Positions 22,373-33,787 of a stretch of 64,000 nt of DNA are shown here, in pieces (positions within the stretch are counted from its first letter, which is position 1; every line of letters starts with the position of its first letter). Source of the DNA: Anastrepha obliqua (lineage: Eukaryota; Arthropoda; Insecta; Diptera; Tephritidae); the NCBI RefSeq assembly GCF_027943255.1, contig NC_072894.1, positions 128,021,601-128,085,600 on the forward strand, written 5' to 3'. The position numbers were made by a program, and so were the translations under genes. The notes under the pieces are model-generated. The model ran no database searches. It was not told the origin of the DNA and worked only from the letters and a program-made list of their open reading frames with translations.

Positions 22373-24093
22373 TCATTACAAGTTCTTGGTACTAATGTGA
22401 TAAGTCAGAGCAGGGAGCCAAACAAAAAAAAACAGTGCTGTTTATATACCCAATAAAGTAACGAATTCAACGGCAAAGTGGTGATTCCAGCGATTCTGTT
22501 TCGGCATTCCAATAGTTCGGAAATGTTTACAAAATTGAGAAAATCGTCGAGTCGGGCCGCATGTGAGCGCTTATTCTATTGCTCAAGATTAACCAAATAA
22601 AATTTCAAAATATTCTGTGCCCCCCATTTGGCAGATGCCCTTCTTTTTGGAATAAAAACTCTTACAAATTTACCAGCACGTTTTATATTTTCAATAGAAA
22701 TTTCCCTCTGTCAGCTTTACCTTTATTAAAGAATCTTTTTGTATGACAAGACATTCTATATTTTCATTTTTGTATATTTTTATATTTGACGCCATTTGAT
22801 AGCATTTCAAATTTATGTCTAATGATAAGTATTCCATAATTACACATTACATTACCGTTATATAATATTTATGGATCCAATATTTTTTCTACTATATAAT
22901 ATTTTTAGAACTTTTGCCACGCCTTTATTTCAAATACAAACTATATGCAACTAAATGATTTACTTGTACACCCTAAATTTTCAATATCTGCGGATTTACG
23001 CATAAAAGGTTTGGAAGCTTCTTAGAGTTATGTAGTTATATATTTTCGGAAATTTAGTCAAAAGTGAATGCCGACAAAACGGAAAGTGAACGCAAAACTG
23101 ATGGAATTTTATGTTTGTAGAAGCTTCACTCATATTTTCAAAATTGTCTAATAGAATTGAAAATTTTGAAAGAAGGATTTAGAGTTAGAAAGATATTTCG
23201 AGTTTGAAAGATGCATTCGAATTCTCAAAAACCAATGAAAAACGTTAAATTGTTTAGCTTTGAATTATATTTAACCCATTCGATACCGATTCTTTGTGCA
23301 TTGACTTGAAATGTTTGTTCCATTTGTAATATAAGACGATGACGATTTATTTTATTTATACACCAAGTTTCATGTCGCCGCGCGCCATCGCTTTGCGCGG
23401 AATAGAAAGTTACTTGTCAGCAAGTTTTGGCAATGGTCGTAGACGTGCGAGTTGCTCGAAATAGAATTTCCTAGAATGAATATTTAATTCAAAGTTTGCT
23501 GAAAATTATTTCATTTACTTTTTCTTCTTAGTATTAGCTTCACAGTCTGTGGTGGACTCAGCTTCATCAACAATCTTCCTCCAGTTCACTCTCTCTCTTG
23601 CTAATATACATTTTTCCAATTACGAACTTTCAAGTCTTCGACGGCATCAAGCCATAGCTTTCTAGGTCCGCCTCTCTTATTTTATTTACACACTTTTCAG
23701 TTTTGTTATAGTTATTGGAAAAATTGCATATTTAAAAACGTGTTACAAAAGTTTGAAAAAAGTTAAATGTTAAGTTAAAGTAAAAGTTAAATCGTTTTTT
23801 ATGGTAAGCCCATAAGCATGCGCGATTGCTCCCGGGCAATGTTGAGGTCGAATCGGTTAATTAAAGCAAAAAAGTGCTGCTGTTTCCAAAGCAATATTTC
23901 GTATGGTGTTTTAAGTTTTTGATACTCAATTACTCATTGAATAGCATTTTTAATGCATTTTAAAAAATCTTCATAGAACAAAATGTCTGAAGGCATTACA
24001 CGAACATGAATTATAATTGCCTGCAAATTTTTAAGCATAAAATCTGAATTAACTACCAGTTGCCAAAGCTGAATGCTGAGCTAATATTTATGA
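22373..24093. other. Intergenic AT-rich DNA
   Basis: No gene. A patch at 23520-23690 (CAGTCTGTGGTGGACTCAGC, CTTCGACGGCATCAAGCC) looks like an interspersed repeat fragment, possibly LINE-derived, but the class could not be fixed. Confidence 0.4.
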
Positions 24094-24101
24094 TAAAAAA
24101 A

Positions 24102-26019
24102 GGGAGCGTGTCATTATTCTGTTTTACAAAATTCTGGATGACAAAATTCTGTAAATTGCAAAAAAATTCTGCTTTTTAAAATTCTGCTTTTTCAAAATTC
24201 TGCATGTTTAATGCGAAAAATTCTGCTTTATTCAAGTTTTGTGATTTTCGTGATACAAGAAGTAACAAAATAAACATTTAATTCATAAATATACATATAG
24301 GTATGTTTAAGCGATAACAATATTTTAGTTTAGCCAATTACAATATTTTTTGCAATTCTTTTTAAATATGTAGTGTGACTTAATTCGTTTCTTTTTTTAA
24401 TAATTCTTCGCAGCTGTTCGTTTTTTTTTAGAAGAGTTCTACGCAAAAATACGGTGGATAGCGTAGCCGGAGTCGGACGGATGAGGGTCATTTTTTTAAA
24501 GCGTGGCCGAAGGCCGCCCACGCGAAAAGAAGTTCTACGCAAAAATACTGTGGATTCTATCGAAACTGAAGAAAAAATTATTATTGAAGTGAAAACTTCT
24601 TTAGAATCGTTGGGAGTGATTTGAAACTCGATGAAACGAAAAAGCGACACTCTTGGCTACGAAGCGTTATATGTTGATATACGTATATGTGTGTGGCTGC
24701 GTACTGCTGAGTCCCGCTAGTATAGTGAGTATTGTAGTATGTATACTACACTGCCTATTACTTGCTTTGGTGTTTAGTTCAAGCGTCATACGTATGTATG
24801 TTTGTATGTATGCTAGTACGTATGTGTGTGCGCCTGTGTATTACGGAGCCACGGTGACCGAGAAGGCATTATGTATACCTATACTACACTACCTTATACT
24901 TGCTTAGACCAAGCGTCCTACGAAAGTTTGTGTGTATGTTAGTACGTCTGTGTAATATACGCGTTACGACGCTCATAATAGCAACCGCGTGTGCTGTATT
25001 GCGTCCGTATTTTTATATTCGTAAATATTTTCATTTTTAAATATTTACCACAATTGCAGGCTGTGTTGCAATATACCACAATCAAAATGACGGTGCTCGT
25101 ATTGTCACTCCACAGATAGATCTGAATGCACAGCAACTAGAATCACTGTCTGTTCAGCTCTCTAAAGTGGGAGAAATATGTGGATGCGAAACCAGATTGA
25201 GCAATGGAAAACAGTTTTAATTGTGGCAATTTATATATCACAGAATTAATCAATAAATAGCATCACGGATTTCATTCACGAAAATTTAATAAAGTATACA
25301 CCAGAAGTATCGCGGATACTTAGAAAATATCACAATGAAGTTCCAATGATTTTAAGTGGCGATTTTAACGTAAATTTTGTATTGGACACACCGGTTCCTT
25401 TAATTGACTTTCTCAATACAACATTCAATTTAAAAATGTGTAACAATCGCACTGAACCGACAACACGATCAAAAACAACAAATGACGCGGTATTTCAAAG
25501 ATATGATGACAACATCGAAACCAAAGCATTTGTATAATATTTTAGCTATCATAAGCCACTCGTATCATTTGTTGAAATTGAAAACATGGAGGATGAATAA
25601 TAATAAAATGAAGAAAATAAAATATGAACTTTATAGCAATATTATAAAAACCTATAATTATCCCACTCCTAATGCTGCTTTCGTCTCATTCTCTCTCAGT
25701 TTGTTTTACGGAAGGTTTCACTTCTATCGCGTCTAACCGTTAGACTGGTATTTTTTTTATTATTTTTTATTTAATATCTCGAATAATAATAAAAAATAAT
25801 AATAATAATAAAATAAATAATTACATTACCTCTTTAACATTGTTAACATTGTATTTTAATGCAGAATTTTGTAATACAGAATTTTGAAAGCAGAATTTCA
25901 GAAAGCAGAATTTTAGAAAAAATCTGAATTTTAAAAAAGCAGAATTTTAAAAAGCAGAATTTTAAAAGGCAGAATTTTGTTTTTAGAATTTTGTACAGAC
26001 AGAATTTCGACACCAACCC
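24102..26019. mobile_element. Foldback-like element A with AAAATTCTGC arrays
   Basis: 1918 bp, flanked by TAAAAAAA (24094-24101 and 26020-26027). Left end GGGAGCGTGTCATTATTCTG; right end reversed GGGTTGGTGTCGAAATTCTG. Both ends continue as irregular tandem repeats of a unit close to AAAATTCTGCTTTTT, in inverted orientation (24105-24240 and 25865-26010). The interior has a conserved module at 24435-24580 (see findings) and a decayed endonuclease-like ORF at 25057-25560. Long inverted ends built of short tandem units recall Foldback/Galileo (P superfamily) elements; no transposase was found, so the class is inferred. Confidence 0.75.
25057..25560 (+). pseudogene. Endonuclease/exonuclease/phosphatase (EEP) domain remnant in element A
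   Basis: Reads CVAIYHNQNDGARIVTPQID, then QLSKVGEICGCE, a frame change near 25215, then a stretch through VPMILSGDFNVNFVLDT and NNRTEPTTRSKTTNDAVFQR. GDFN and TTxDAVF are typical EEP motifs. Similar EEP modules are remembered from insect Helitron-type helicase ORFs, so this may be captured Helitron sequence. Frameshift and stop codons make it non-functional. Confidence 0.6.
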
Positions 26020-26027
26020 TAAAAAAA

Positions 26028-28243
26028 CAATAAACTCGTAAATGATTATTTCTTATAATTTTGTAGCGTTTGTTGTATAAGACATCAACATCAAAAATGC
26101 GGCGTCTCGAAACAGGCAACGAGAGAGTTAATTAGTTGTTTTGCGTTTTAAGAGAAATAATTTTAACTTATATGGGGAAAGCAGATACGTCTTAAACATA
26201 TGTTCGTATATATGTGTACACATACATACAATTTGATTAGTGTGCATGCATATATTTCTACTTTGTACTTAATAATAAATTGATGTTCTCTTTACAGTTT
26301 CAAAAATATATTTACATTTATAGTCAAGTACACGTAAGTTAACAAGTAATAATTGGAATTACTCTAGCTTACATCCATACTTAATAATACTTTAGTAATC
26401 ATAGTAGTACATACATACACACATATATATAGTATATAGTTATGCGTGTAGATACATATCCATACGCATATGTAGAAAAGTCATGAGGTGAATACATTTC
26501 GTGTGGCCACTGGTCAAAAATCCTTGAAACTTGAAAATGTTCACTGATGTATATTTGGAACGAAGTAGTATAAGTGAATTTATTGTTTTAAATATTCTAC
26601 ATGCCGTACGCGTATTTTTACTGGACACAATTTTAAATTAAAGAGTTTGCAGAAAACAAATAAGTCATCGAATATTTCCTATTAAGTTTTATTTGTTACC
26701 TCCAGAAATATTCACTGCTTTCAGAACGCTCCATGACTTCAAACGGCTGATAACTTAAAAATATTTAAAGGGCATACACTCCTTAAAATTAAAATATTTT
26801 TTTTATAAAATTTTTGTGTTTTTGACGACTGGTTTTGTACTTCTAAAATTATGAAAGACATTTTAGGTACTCAAGAGCATTGCATAAACAAAGCGGCCCA
26901 ACTGTTATGTAAAAGAATATTTGACCCTTTCCCTTAAAACAACGTGTGGGAGGCGAGATCCTACTTCCCTGCCCAAAATGAGAACCTCGTATCAGACACG
27001 TGATGAGTTTTTCTAACCAAAAGTGAGAAGCTCGTATCAAATACGAGATTGCTTTCGCGCACGAGAAAAGCTTTTATCGAAAGTGGCACACACAATCGTC
27101 GCTCGATTCATAAGGCGAGGCGATAATTCGAAATGATCTGCCAAACTAAAAAAATAAAATATCCGATATTTTTTTGGTTCGCTTTTTCTTTCCTATTCTT
27201 GAAAACCGGTATATTTTAAATATGTAAATATTATATATTCATACACATACCCCGCGACGAACGATTGCACATCTGCGGCAGTTTTGGCTATTTTCCTTTT
27301 TTTTTTCTTGAACAGCACAAAAACCCATAGAAATCCAATTTTCAAACATAATACAAAAATTAGAGGAACTCCACACAATTCATTCCTCATCACAATGCCA
27401 TGGTTTCGATTAGATTTTCTAGAAAAACTGTTGGTATGCAGTTTTTTAGCTGGTTCAATTTTAGTGCGATAAAGTACAAGTTTGCAGTTGCTGAAAAACC
27501 GCGTTAATTTTTTATAATTGTTTGCCTTGACAGTTTTACGCATTTTCTCAATATAATACATTTCTATCTAGAATATTTCCATTTTTGCGTAAATTTTAAA
27601 GTTGGGTGTTTCGGCAGGTTCTGTAAATCATTGAAATTTTTCATCAACTGGATGGAAGTTCGCTCGTGAGTTACAGAACCCGCCTGTACAAAACTGCTGC
27701 TAGGCAATGAGCTACATTTTTATAAAAAAATATAAGAATTAAAAAAAAAATAGTCAAAATTGGTCCGAGTGTTGATGTGCTATTGATTCGGAAGTGTTTG
27801 CGGGGTGTATGCGCAAATTTGTGTGTTTGTTGAAGCATTTAATTTTAGAGTAAAGCGCATGGAAAAGGGCATATACGCTGATAGGGCATATAGTACATAA
27901 GAAATGAAGCAAATGATATACATACATAAGCGTATGAAAATAAGAATAAGTCTTATTAACGCATTTTTGATGAATAGCGAAATGCTTTTCAAGATGCCTG
28001 CCTTTAAATGTATACATTTTTGACAATTATTCTTAGTCACCAGTCATACTTATCCATGATTCAATTAATAAAGGTTTCGCGCACTTTACAGTTTTGACAC
28101 TACCTCACTAAAGGGGGAGAAAGTGGAAATAATTAAATCCCTTTTGGTGGAAATCGTATGCACATTTTACTTAAATGGCAACGGTTTAAAAATAAATTTA
28201 AATTGATATTTGAATGTAAATAACATTTTTCTAAGTAAATATA
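26028..28243. other. Intergenic AT-rich DNA
   Basis: No gene supported. An inverted pair CAGGTTCTGTAA / TTACAGAACCCGCCTG around 27617-27690 could form a short hairpin. The stretch 26890-27130 is GC-richer with partly repeated AGCTCGTATCA-type units and may be an old repeat. Confidence 0.4.
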
Positions 28244-28990
28244 TTTACATATGAGAGCGTGTCATTATTCTGTATTACAAAATTCTGGATGACAAAATTC
28301 TGTAATTGCAAAAAAAATCTGCTTTTTAAAATTCTGCTTTTTTAAAATTCTGCTTTTTAAAATTCTGCTTTCTAAAATTCTGCTTTTTCAAAATTCTGCA
28401 TGTTTAATGCGAAAAATTCTGCTTTATTCAAGTTTTGTGATTTTCGTCATACAAGAAGAGAGTCAAAGTTCTCATCTCCAGGTAATATTTGATTGCAAAC
28501 ATATGTACATACCAATGTATAACTGTTATCAACTATAATTAATGTAGGTATGTACATATGTACGAGGGGATTCTGCTGTTTCCGTGGCGCCGCAATCTTA
28601 TGGCGGATTCTTATAAAACTCGACAAAAGTAAACGAAATGAAGGAGTAAAATTTTTTGATATCTCGCTTAGTTTTCGAGATATTGAATAAAAAAAAGGCT
28701 GGAAGGCCTCAATGGTTTTAACACGGAAAGGAGTTCTACGCAAAAATACTGTGGATTGCGTAGCCGGAGTTGGACTGATGAGGGTTATTTTTTTGAAGTG
28801 CGGCCGAAGGCCGCCCACGCGAAAAAAGTTCTACGCAAAAATACTGTGGATTCTATCGAAACTGAAGAAAAAATTATTATTATTATTATTATTATTTTTT
28901 ATTTAATATCTCGAATAATAATCAAAAATAATAATAATAATAAATTAAATAATTACATTACCTCTTTAACATTGTTAACATTATATTTTA

Positions 28991-30898
28991 TATCAAAATA
29001 GATATCAAAAAAAGGCTGAATATAGCAGCAAAAGAAATTAAAGATATATTAAAAGTGGACAAGGACGAAAAATTTGAAAAATATATCGCATCACTGGGAG
29101 CTACTAGAGCTACAAACTATACACTATGGAAGGCCTGCAAAAAAATTGAAAACGCAGTTATGCACCAACCCCCTCTAAGGACAAGTACAAATTCTTGGGC
29201 GAAAACACCAAAAGAAAAAGCAAAAATACTCGCTGATCATTTTAAAAAAACATTTACAAATCAACATAACAACCAAGACATTGACAATTCTGAATTTCAT
29301 GCCCACCTCACAAATAACATAAATATACCAATCAAGAAAATAACTTCAAAAGAAATTCGTATAGCAATTGAGACAAAAATTGACGTAAATAAATCCCCAG
29401 GATATGACGGAATCACAGGAAGGATTCTAAAGGAGTTACCTGACAAAGCAACTCTGTACTTAAGAAATGTATTTAACTCAGCATTACGAATGAAGTATTT
29501 TCCACTGCCTTGGAAGGTTGCTGAAATCATCGCAATACCCAAACCTAATAAAGATGCCTCTGAAGCTTCTTCATACAGACCAATTAGCTTATTACCATTA
29601 TTATCTAAACTTTTTGAGAAGCTTATACTTGACCGCCTTGACCCCATACTACAGGCGCGAAACTTATTTCCCTCACACCAATTTGGATTTCGTAGAAAAC
29701 ACTCAACAATAGAACAGGTACATAGAGTAACAAATAAAATATTATCAGAAATTGACAAAAGAAATACATGTGTTGCTGTGTATCTTGATATAGCGAAAGC
29801 TTTCGACAGCGTGTGACACAAGGGTTTAATATTTAAACTTAAACAGTATCTTCCACTCGACTACTATTTGTTAATGAAAAGCTATTTAGCAAACAGATTC
29901 TTTTATGTGAAATATAGAGACAAATACTCTAATATCCAACTCATGGAAGCCGGTGTACCTCAGGGCAGTGTACTAGGGCCTGTACTATATGTTCTGTACA
30001 CAGCTGATATTCCCCTGCCTGCAAGTATCGACATGATAGCAACTTTTGCAGATGACACTGTCCTATTGGCAACTCATAAAACCTTAGAAGCAGCAACAAA
30101 CAAGTTACAACAAATTTTGAACAAAACACTAAAATGGTTTAATGCTTGGGGTATACAAATCAATAGTGGCAAAACAATTCATGTAGTTTATTCCAACAAG
30201 AAAGTAAGACACAAGAATCTGACAATAAACCACTCACAAATCCCAATAGACACCAAAGCAAGATACCTTGGAATGACTATTGACTCCAAACTTCTCTGGA
30301 AAGAACATATTACGATGAAAAGAAATGAGGTAAAAAACAGATTCCGACAACTAATATATATTGGCTACTTGGCAGGCGCTCGAAACTGTCATTGCTGAAT
30401 AAAATACTTATATACAAAACTGTGATTGTGCCAATCTGGGCATACGGCATAGAAATCTGGGGTACTGCAAGCAAAAGTAACATTAACACTATTCAACGAC
30501 TACAATCAAAAATACTCAGAACTATAACCAATGCACCTTGGTACATCCAAAACGAAGACATTCATCGCGATCTCAACATCGAAACAGTAGCAGAAATCAT
30601 CCGCAAACGCAGCACAAATCATATTGTCCGTTTAATGAACCATTCCAATAATGACATGCGACAACTCCCAACAGCAGAAAGGGCAAACTCTAGGCGGCTC
30701 AAACGACCAACCCCAACTCAGCTGATAACTAGAATAATTTAAAGCTATGCACATACCTACACTTGTAAACTCACACAAAAACTTGACCCAAATGTAATAT
30801 TGATAATGATTAATGTTTTAAAATCCAAGCTGCAGAAAGAATTACTTAGTGTCATACGACAGGTGTAATTAATAAAGGAGGCAAAAAAAAAAAAAAAA
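28991..30898 (+). mobile_element. 5'-truncated jockey-clade LINE
   Basis: Inserted in element B with duplication TATTTTA (28984-28990 and 30899-30905) and ending in a 16-A tail after AATAAAGGAGGC. It starts inside the polyprotein downstream of the endonuclease, so it was truncated at insertion. The reverse transcriptase is nearly complete (next entry). Confidence 0.92.
29055..30742 (+). pseudogene. Jockey-type reverse transcriptase with two lesions
   Basis: The order of RT blocks is normal: KSPGYDGITGRILKELP, AIPKPNKDASEASSYRPISL, HQFGFRRKHSTIEQV, VYLDIAKAFDSV, GVPQGSVLGPVLYVLYTADI, the catalytic FADD in ATFADDTVLLA, RYLGMTIDSKLLW, and a C-terminal YGIEIWGTA segment typical of jockey. Two lesions: TGA at 29814-29816 in AKAFDSV(W)HKG, most simply a Trp codon turned stop, and a frameshift near 30355 just before KILIYKTVIVPIWAYG. 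Otherwise well preserved, suggesting recent insertion. Confidence 0.9.
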
Positions 30899-31058
30899 TA
30901 TTTTAATACAGAATTTTGAAAGCAGAATTTTAGAAAGCAGAATTTCAGAAAGCAGAATTTTAAAAAAGCAGAATTTTAAAAAAGCAGAATTTTAAAAAGC
31001 AGAATTTTGTTTTTAGAATTTCGTACATACAGAATTTCGACACCAACCCTTTACATAT

Positions 31059-33787
31059 TTATGTTTATATAGAAATATATGATACAAATAGAAGTTTTTA
31101 GCAGAAACTGCCAAGTCTGGTTTTAAAACAAAACCATAAAATTGTACACAGAAATACACTCGGAGGTCTGCCGACCGCTGTTAGAAAAAACGTTTTCTTC
31201 ATTTTTGTCTTTCACCGAGATTCGTACATACGTTCTCTCTGAATTCCGAATGGTAGTCACGCACCAATCCATTCGGCTACGGCGGCTGAAAATATTAAAG
31301 TACCTAAGGAAAAAATGACTACTTTCATAGAAGAAGCAGATTCACCATAAATTTAATCGACTGAAAATAAACTTTGAACATAGACCTTACTTTACTACGC
31401 TTTGTCTACCTAAGTTTGGAGTTTTGACCCCCCAGTCATGATTATTCTTACATTACTAACCACTGGGCAAACTACCTGTACTTATTTAAATTATTTGGCA
31501 TTATAAATATTTAGAGGGCTTTTTTAATGTTATTTATTTTGAATTTGTTTAGTAAATTTTTAGTTAATTGATACATTATTTATTTTGTGAAAAAGTTTCT
31601 TGACGTCGGCGTAGACATTTGCGTGCTCTGGACAGTTCATCCAGCCAGGCTCTTTGGAAACATGTTCCGTTAATCCAAGCTTTCTTACTCGTATAATGAA
31701 GACTAACTAACCTTTCTCCCTATTTTAGTTCTTTGTTAAACGTTACTTCTGTGCAAAGCATGAACTCCTTCAAAATAAGCTCATTCTCAGAAAGTAAGCT
31801 TTTTCAATTCTCCCATTATGTGTAAATTAGGTGAAACCACTCGATTTGATCTAAGCGGTATGTCAGGATGTATTCCTTGTTATTCTGTTCCTGGGCAGTA
31901 GTTGCTCCTAAGCGCACCTTATTGAAATCGAAATTTTTTCCACAAATTTTACTTTTGCTTCACTTTCATTTAAAATTTCTAGAGTTAGCAACCCAGTGTT
32001 TGGCTAAGGGAGCGAATGGAGCGAATTTGTCAATGGGGAACGGGAAAGCTTGTTATTGAATCATGTTAATGGATTTCCTATATATATTTGCCGTGTTTTC
32101 TAGGAGGAACGAAGAGCCTCAACTACATGAATGTCTGCCTATAAATGCATGCATTTTTGACAAGTATTCTTAGATGCCAATCACGTTTATCCATATGTAC
32201 TCCTATAAGCATACTTGTGCACATCTAAATACATGTATATGTATGTATGTATGTATATATGCTTGATATATTATTTTGTATACAATTAATGCCAATATGT
32301 CCCTAGTAAAAGTCGTAATTCGTGAACATTTCATATTTTTGCTTTGATACATTTTTTACTCTTACCAATATATACATATTATAATTAAATAATATATATA
32401 TATATATATATAATTAAATAGAATATCCTCGCCAAAAATACTCATTTCTGTTGTATTTATTTCATTTCTTCAGTTGATTAATACTTATAAAATACATTTA
32501 CAGTTGTATGAATTTATTGGTACCACTGTTTCAGGCACATCCTACCAGGCTAAATATATTTTGTGCACAAAAGCTACCAGTTCTAATGGCTTCTTGGGCT
32601 CGCAATAATAACAGTTGTAATAGTTAAAGCACATATTTATTTACAATAAAATTACTCACTTATTCAAATACAAGTGCATACAGACGTACGCATATAGTTA
32701 CAGAGTGTAAATATTAATTATACAAGTACAAACTACACTAAATAGAGTTTAAAGTTCACAGCTGTTGGCTTGTGGAAGGACACAAGTGAAAAGAGGCTTT
32801 CAGTAAGTACGAGTGTGTGTATGTGTGTGTGCATATTCAGGTTTTCACCCTTATACGAGTATGTTGTTGTATGTTAGTTCACGCGTACGAAAGTGCGACC
32901 CAGGCCGCTTTAAGTCTCTTTGGGCACACACTTACATATATACTTAAATACAATGATACTATTCCAGCTTAGGTACCCTTATGTGCATATGTATATGTAC
33001 CCTACACTCACATACTTCAGGTCAAATATGGGAATTCTTGCTAGCTTATATATATAAATATTCATACACATATACATATTTAAAATATAAAAATCGTTGC
33101 ATGCCTGCAGTTGTTAAATTGTGTTTTTTTTTTTCTTTTTGATTATATTAAATTTGTTTGGCTTCCTAATTTTGGTGCGTATTTGATCGCAAAATCCTCT
33201 AATACCTACTTGCTTCACTACTTGCGATTTATTGATTATATACTGACTTTATTCAAATACACTTTTGTATATATGTACTATTACTTTCCTAGTTATTTAC
33301 TTCTCCCTTTTTGCTTCCCTATGTTTTATTGGAATTTGAAAGCAGTTTTGCCCAAAGTAACTTATTTGGAATACATATATAAAATTGGATGTCTTTCCTC
33401 TACAATATTTCTTTGCATATTGTCACATTTGTGACTTTTTCACTAGAAATGTGCTCGTTATGGTTTTATGTTTTCTCTTTTTGTGTGCTTGGAAGTCGCT
33501 GGGGCCCTTGCAATGAGCTGCAAGCTTTGTACCTATGGCTGACTTGTTTCCATTGGTCCCTACACAACGCTTACTACTTCTACTTTATATTTTGCGTACA
33601 TATGTACATATGAATTTAAGTTAGGCTGTATTGCATAGTTACAACACCATAGCTCCTTGGTGTTGCAACCTACTCTTCCCATGCCCATCAATTGTGGCCG
33701 AAACGCTTTTTGATTGCCCCAATTCCTTTAATACTATTCAATAAATATTAGAACATTTGCTTTAGTTGGCGCCTTATTGCAAACAAA
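31059..33787. other. Spacer with a SINE remnant and the probable RhoGEF 3' UTR
   Basis: No gene supported apart from the SINE (separate entry). The RhoGEF 3' UTR probably occupies the upper end; complements of AATAAA at 33248-33253 and 33228-33233 are candidate signals. The reverse complement of 31610-31690 encodes a short piece like RAWLDELSRARKCLRRRQETF, possibly a LINE remnant. TA/TATG microsatellites at 32230-32260 and 32390-32412. Confidence 0.4.
31140..31288 (-). repeat. tRNA-derived SINE, truncated copy
   Basis: Reverse complement contains GCCGTAGCCGAATGGATTGG (A-box region) and a degraded B box in CGAATCTCGGTGAA context, then TAACAGCGGTCGGCAGACCT. This is the 5' half of the SINE seen full length at 54946-55273. 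Confidence 0.75.

Larger units (their letters stand above)
28253..31049. mobile_element. Foldback-like element B with AAAATTCTGC arrays, carrying a jockey LINE
   Basis: 2797 bp flanked by a perfect 9-bp duplication TTTACATAT (28244-28252 and 31050-31058). Ends and arrays match element A (left arrays 28262-28430, right 30905-31035). The core module recurs at 28728-28865, followed by ATT/AAT runs and ATTACATTACCTCTTTAACA as in A. Without the 1908-bp LINE at 28991-30898 it would be about 880 bp. No EEP segment in this copy. Confidence 0.78.

Noticed and set aside
24480..24530. Hammerhead ribozyme in the foldback module (CTGATGAG then a hairpin then GAAAA near 28775-28830)
   Set aside because: CUGAUGA and GAAA are present in element B, but stem II does not pair beyond one base and element A has CGGATGAG instead of CTGATGAG, so the core is not conserved.
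24653..24907. 84-aa frame rich in Val/Tyr/Cys
   Set aside because: Translation of TATG-type microsatellite DNA inside element A; no domain.
32226..32412. CRISPR-like or satellite array
   Set aside because: Only short TATG and TA microsatellites; no regular spacers.
33111..33434. 107-aa hydrophobic frame that could be a membrane protein
   Set aside because: AT-rich sequence gives Phe/Tyr/Leu-rich frames by chance; no splice or start context, and it lies in the probable RhoGEF 3' UTR.
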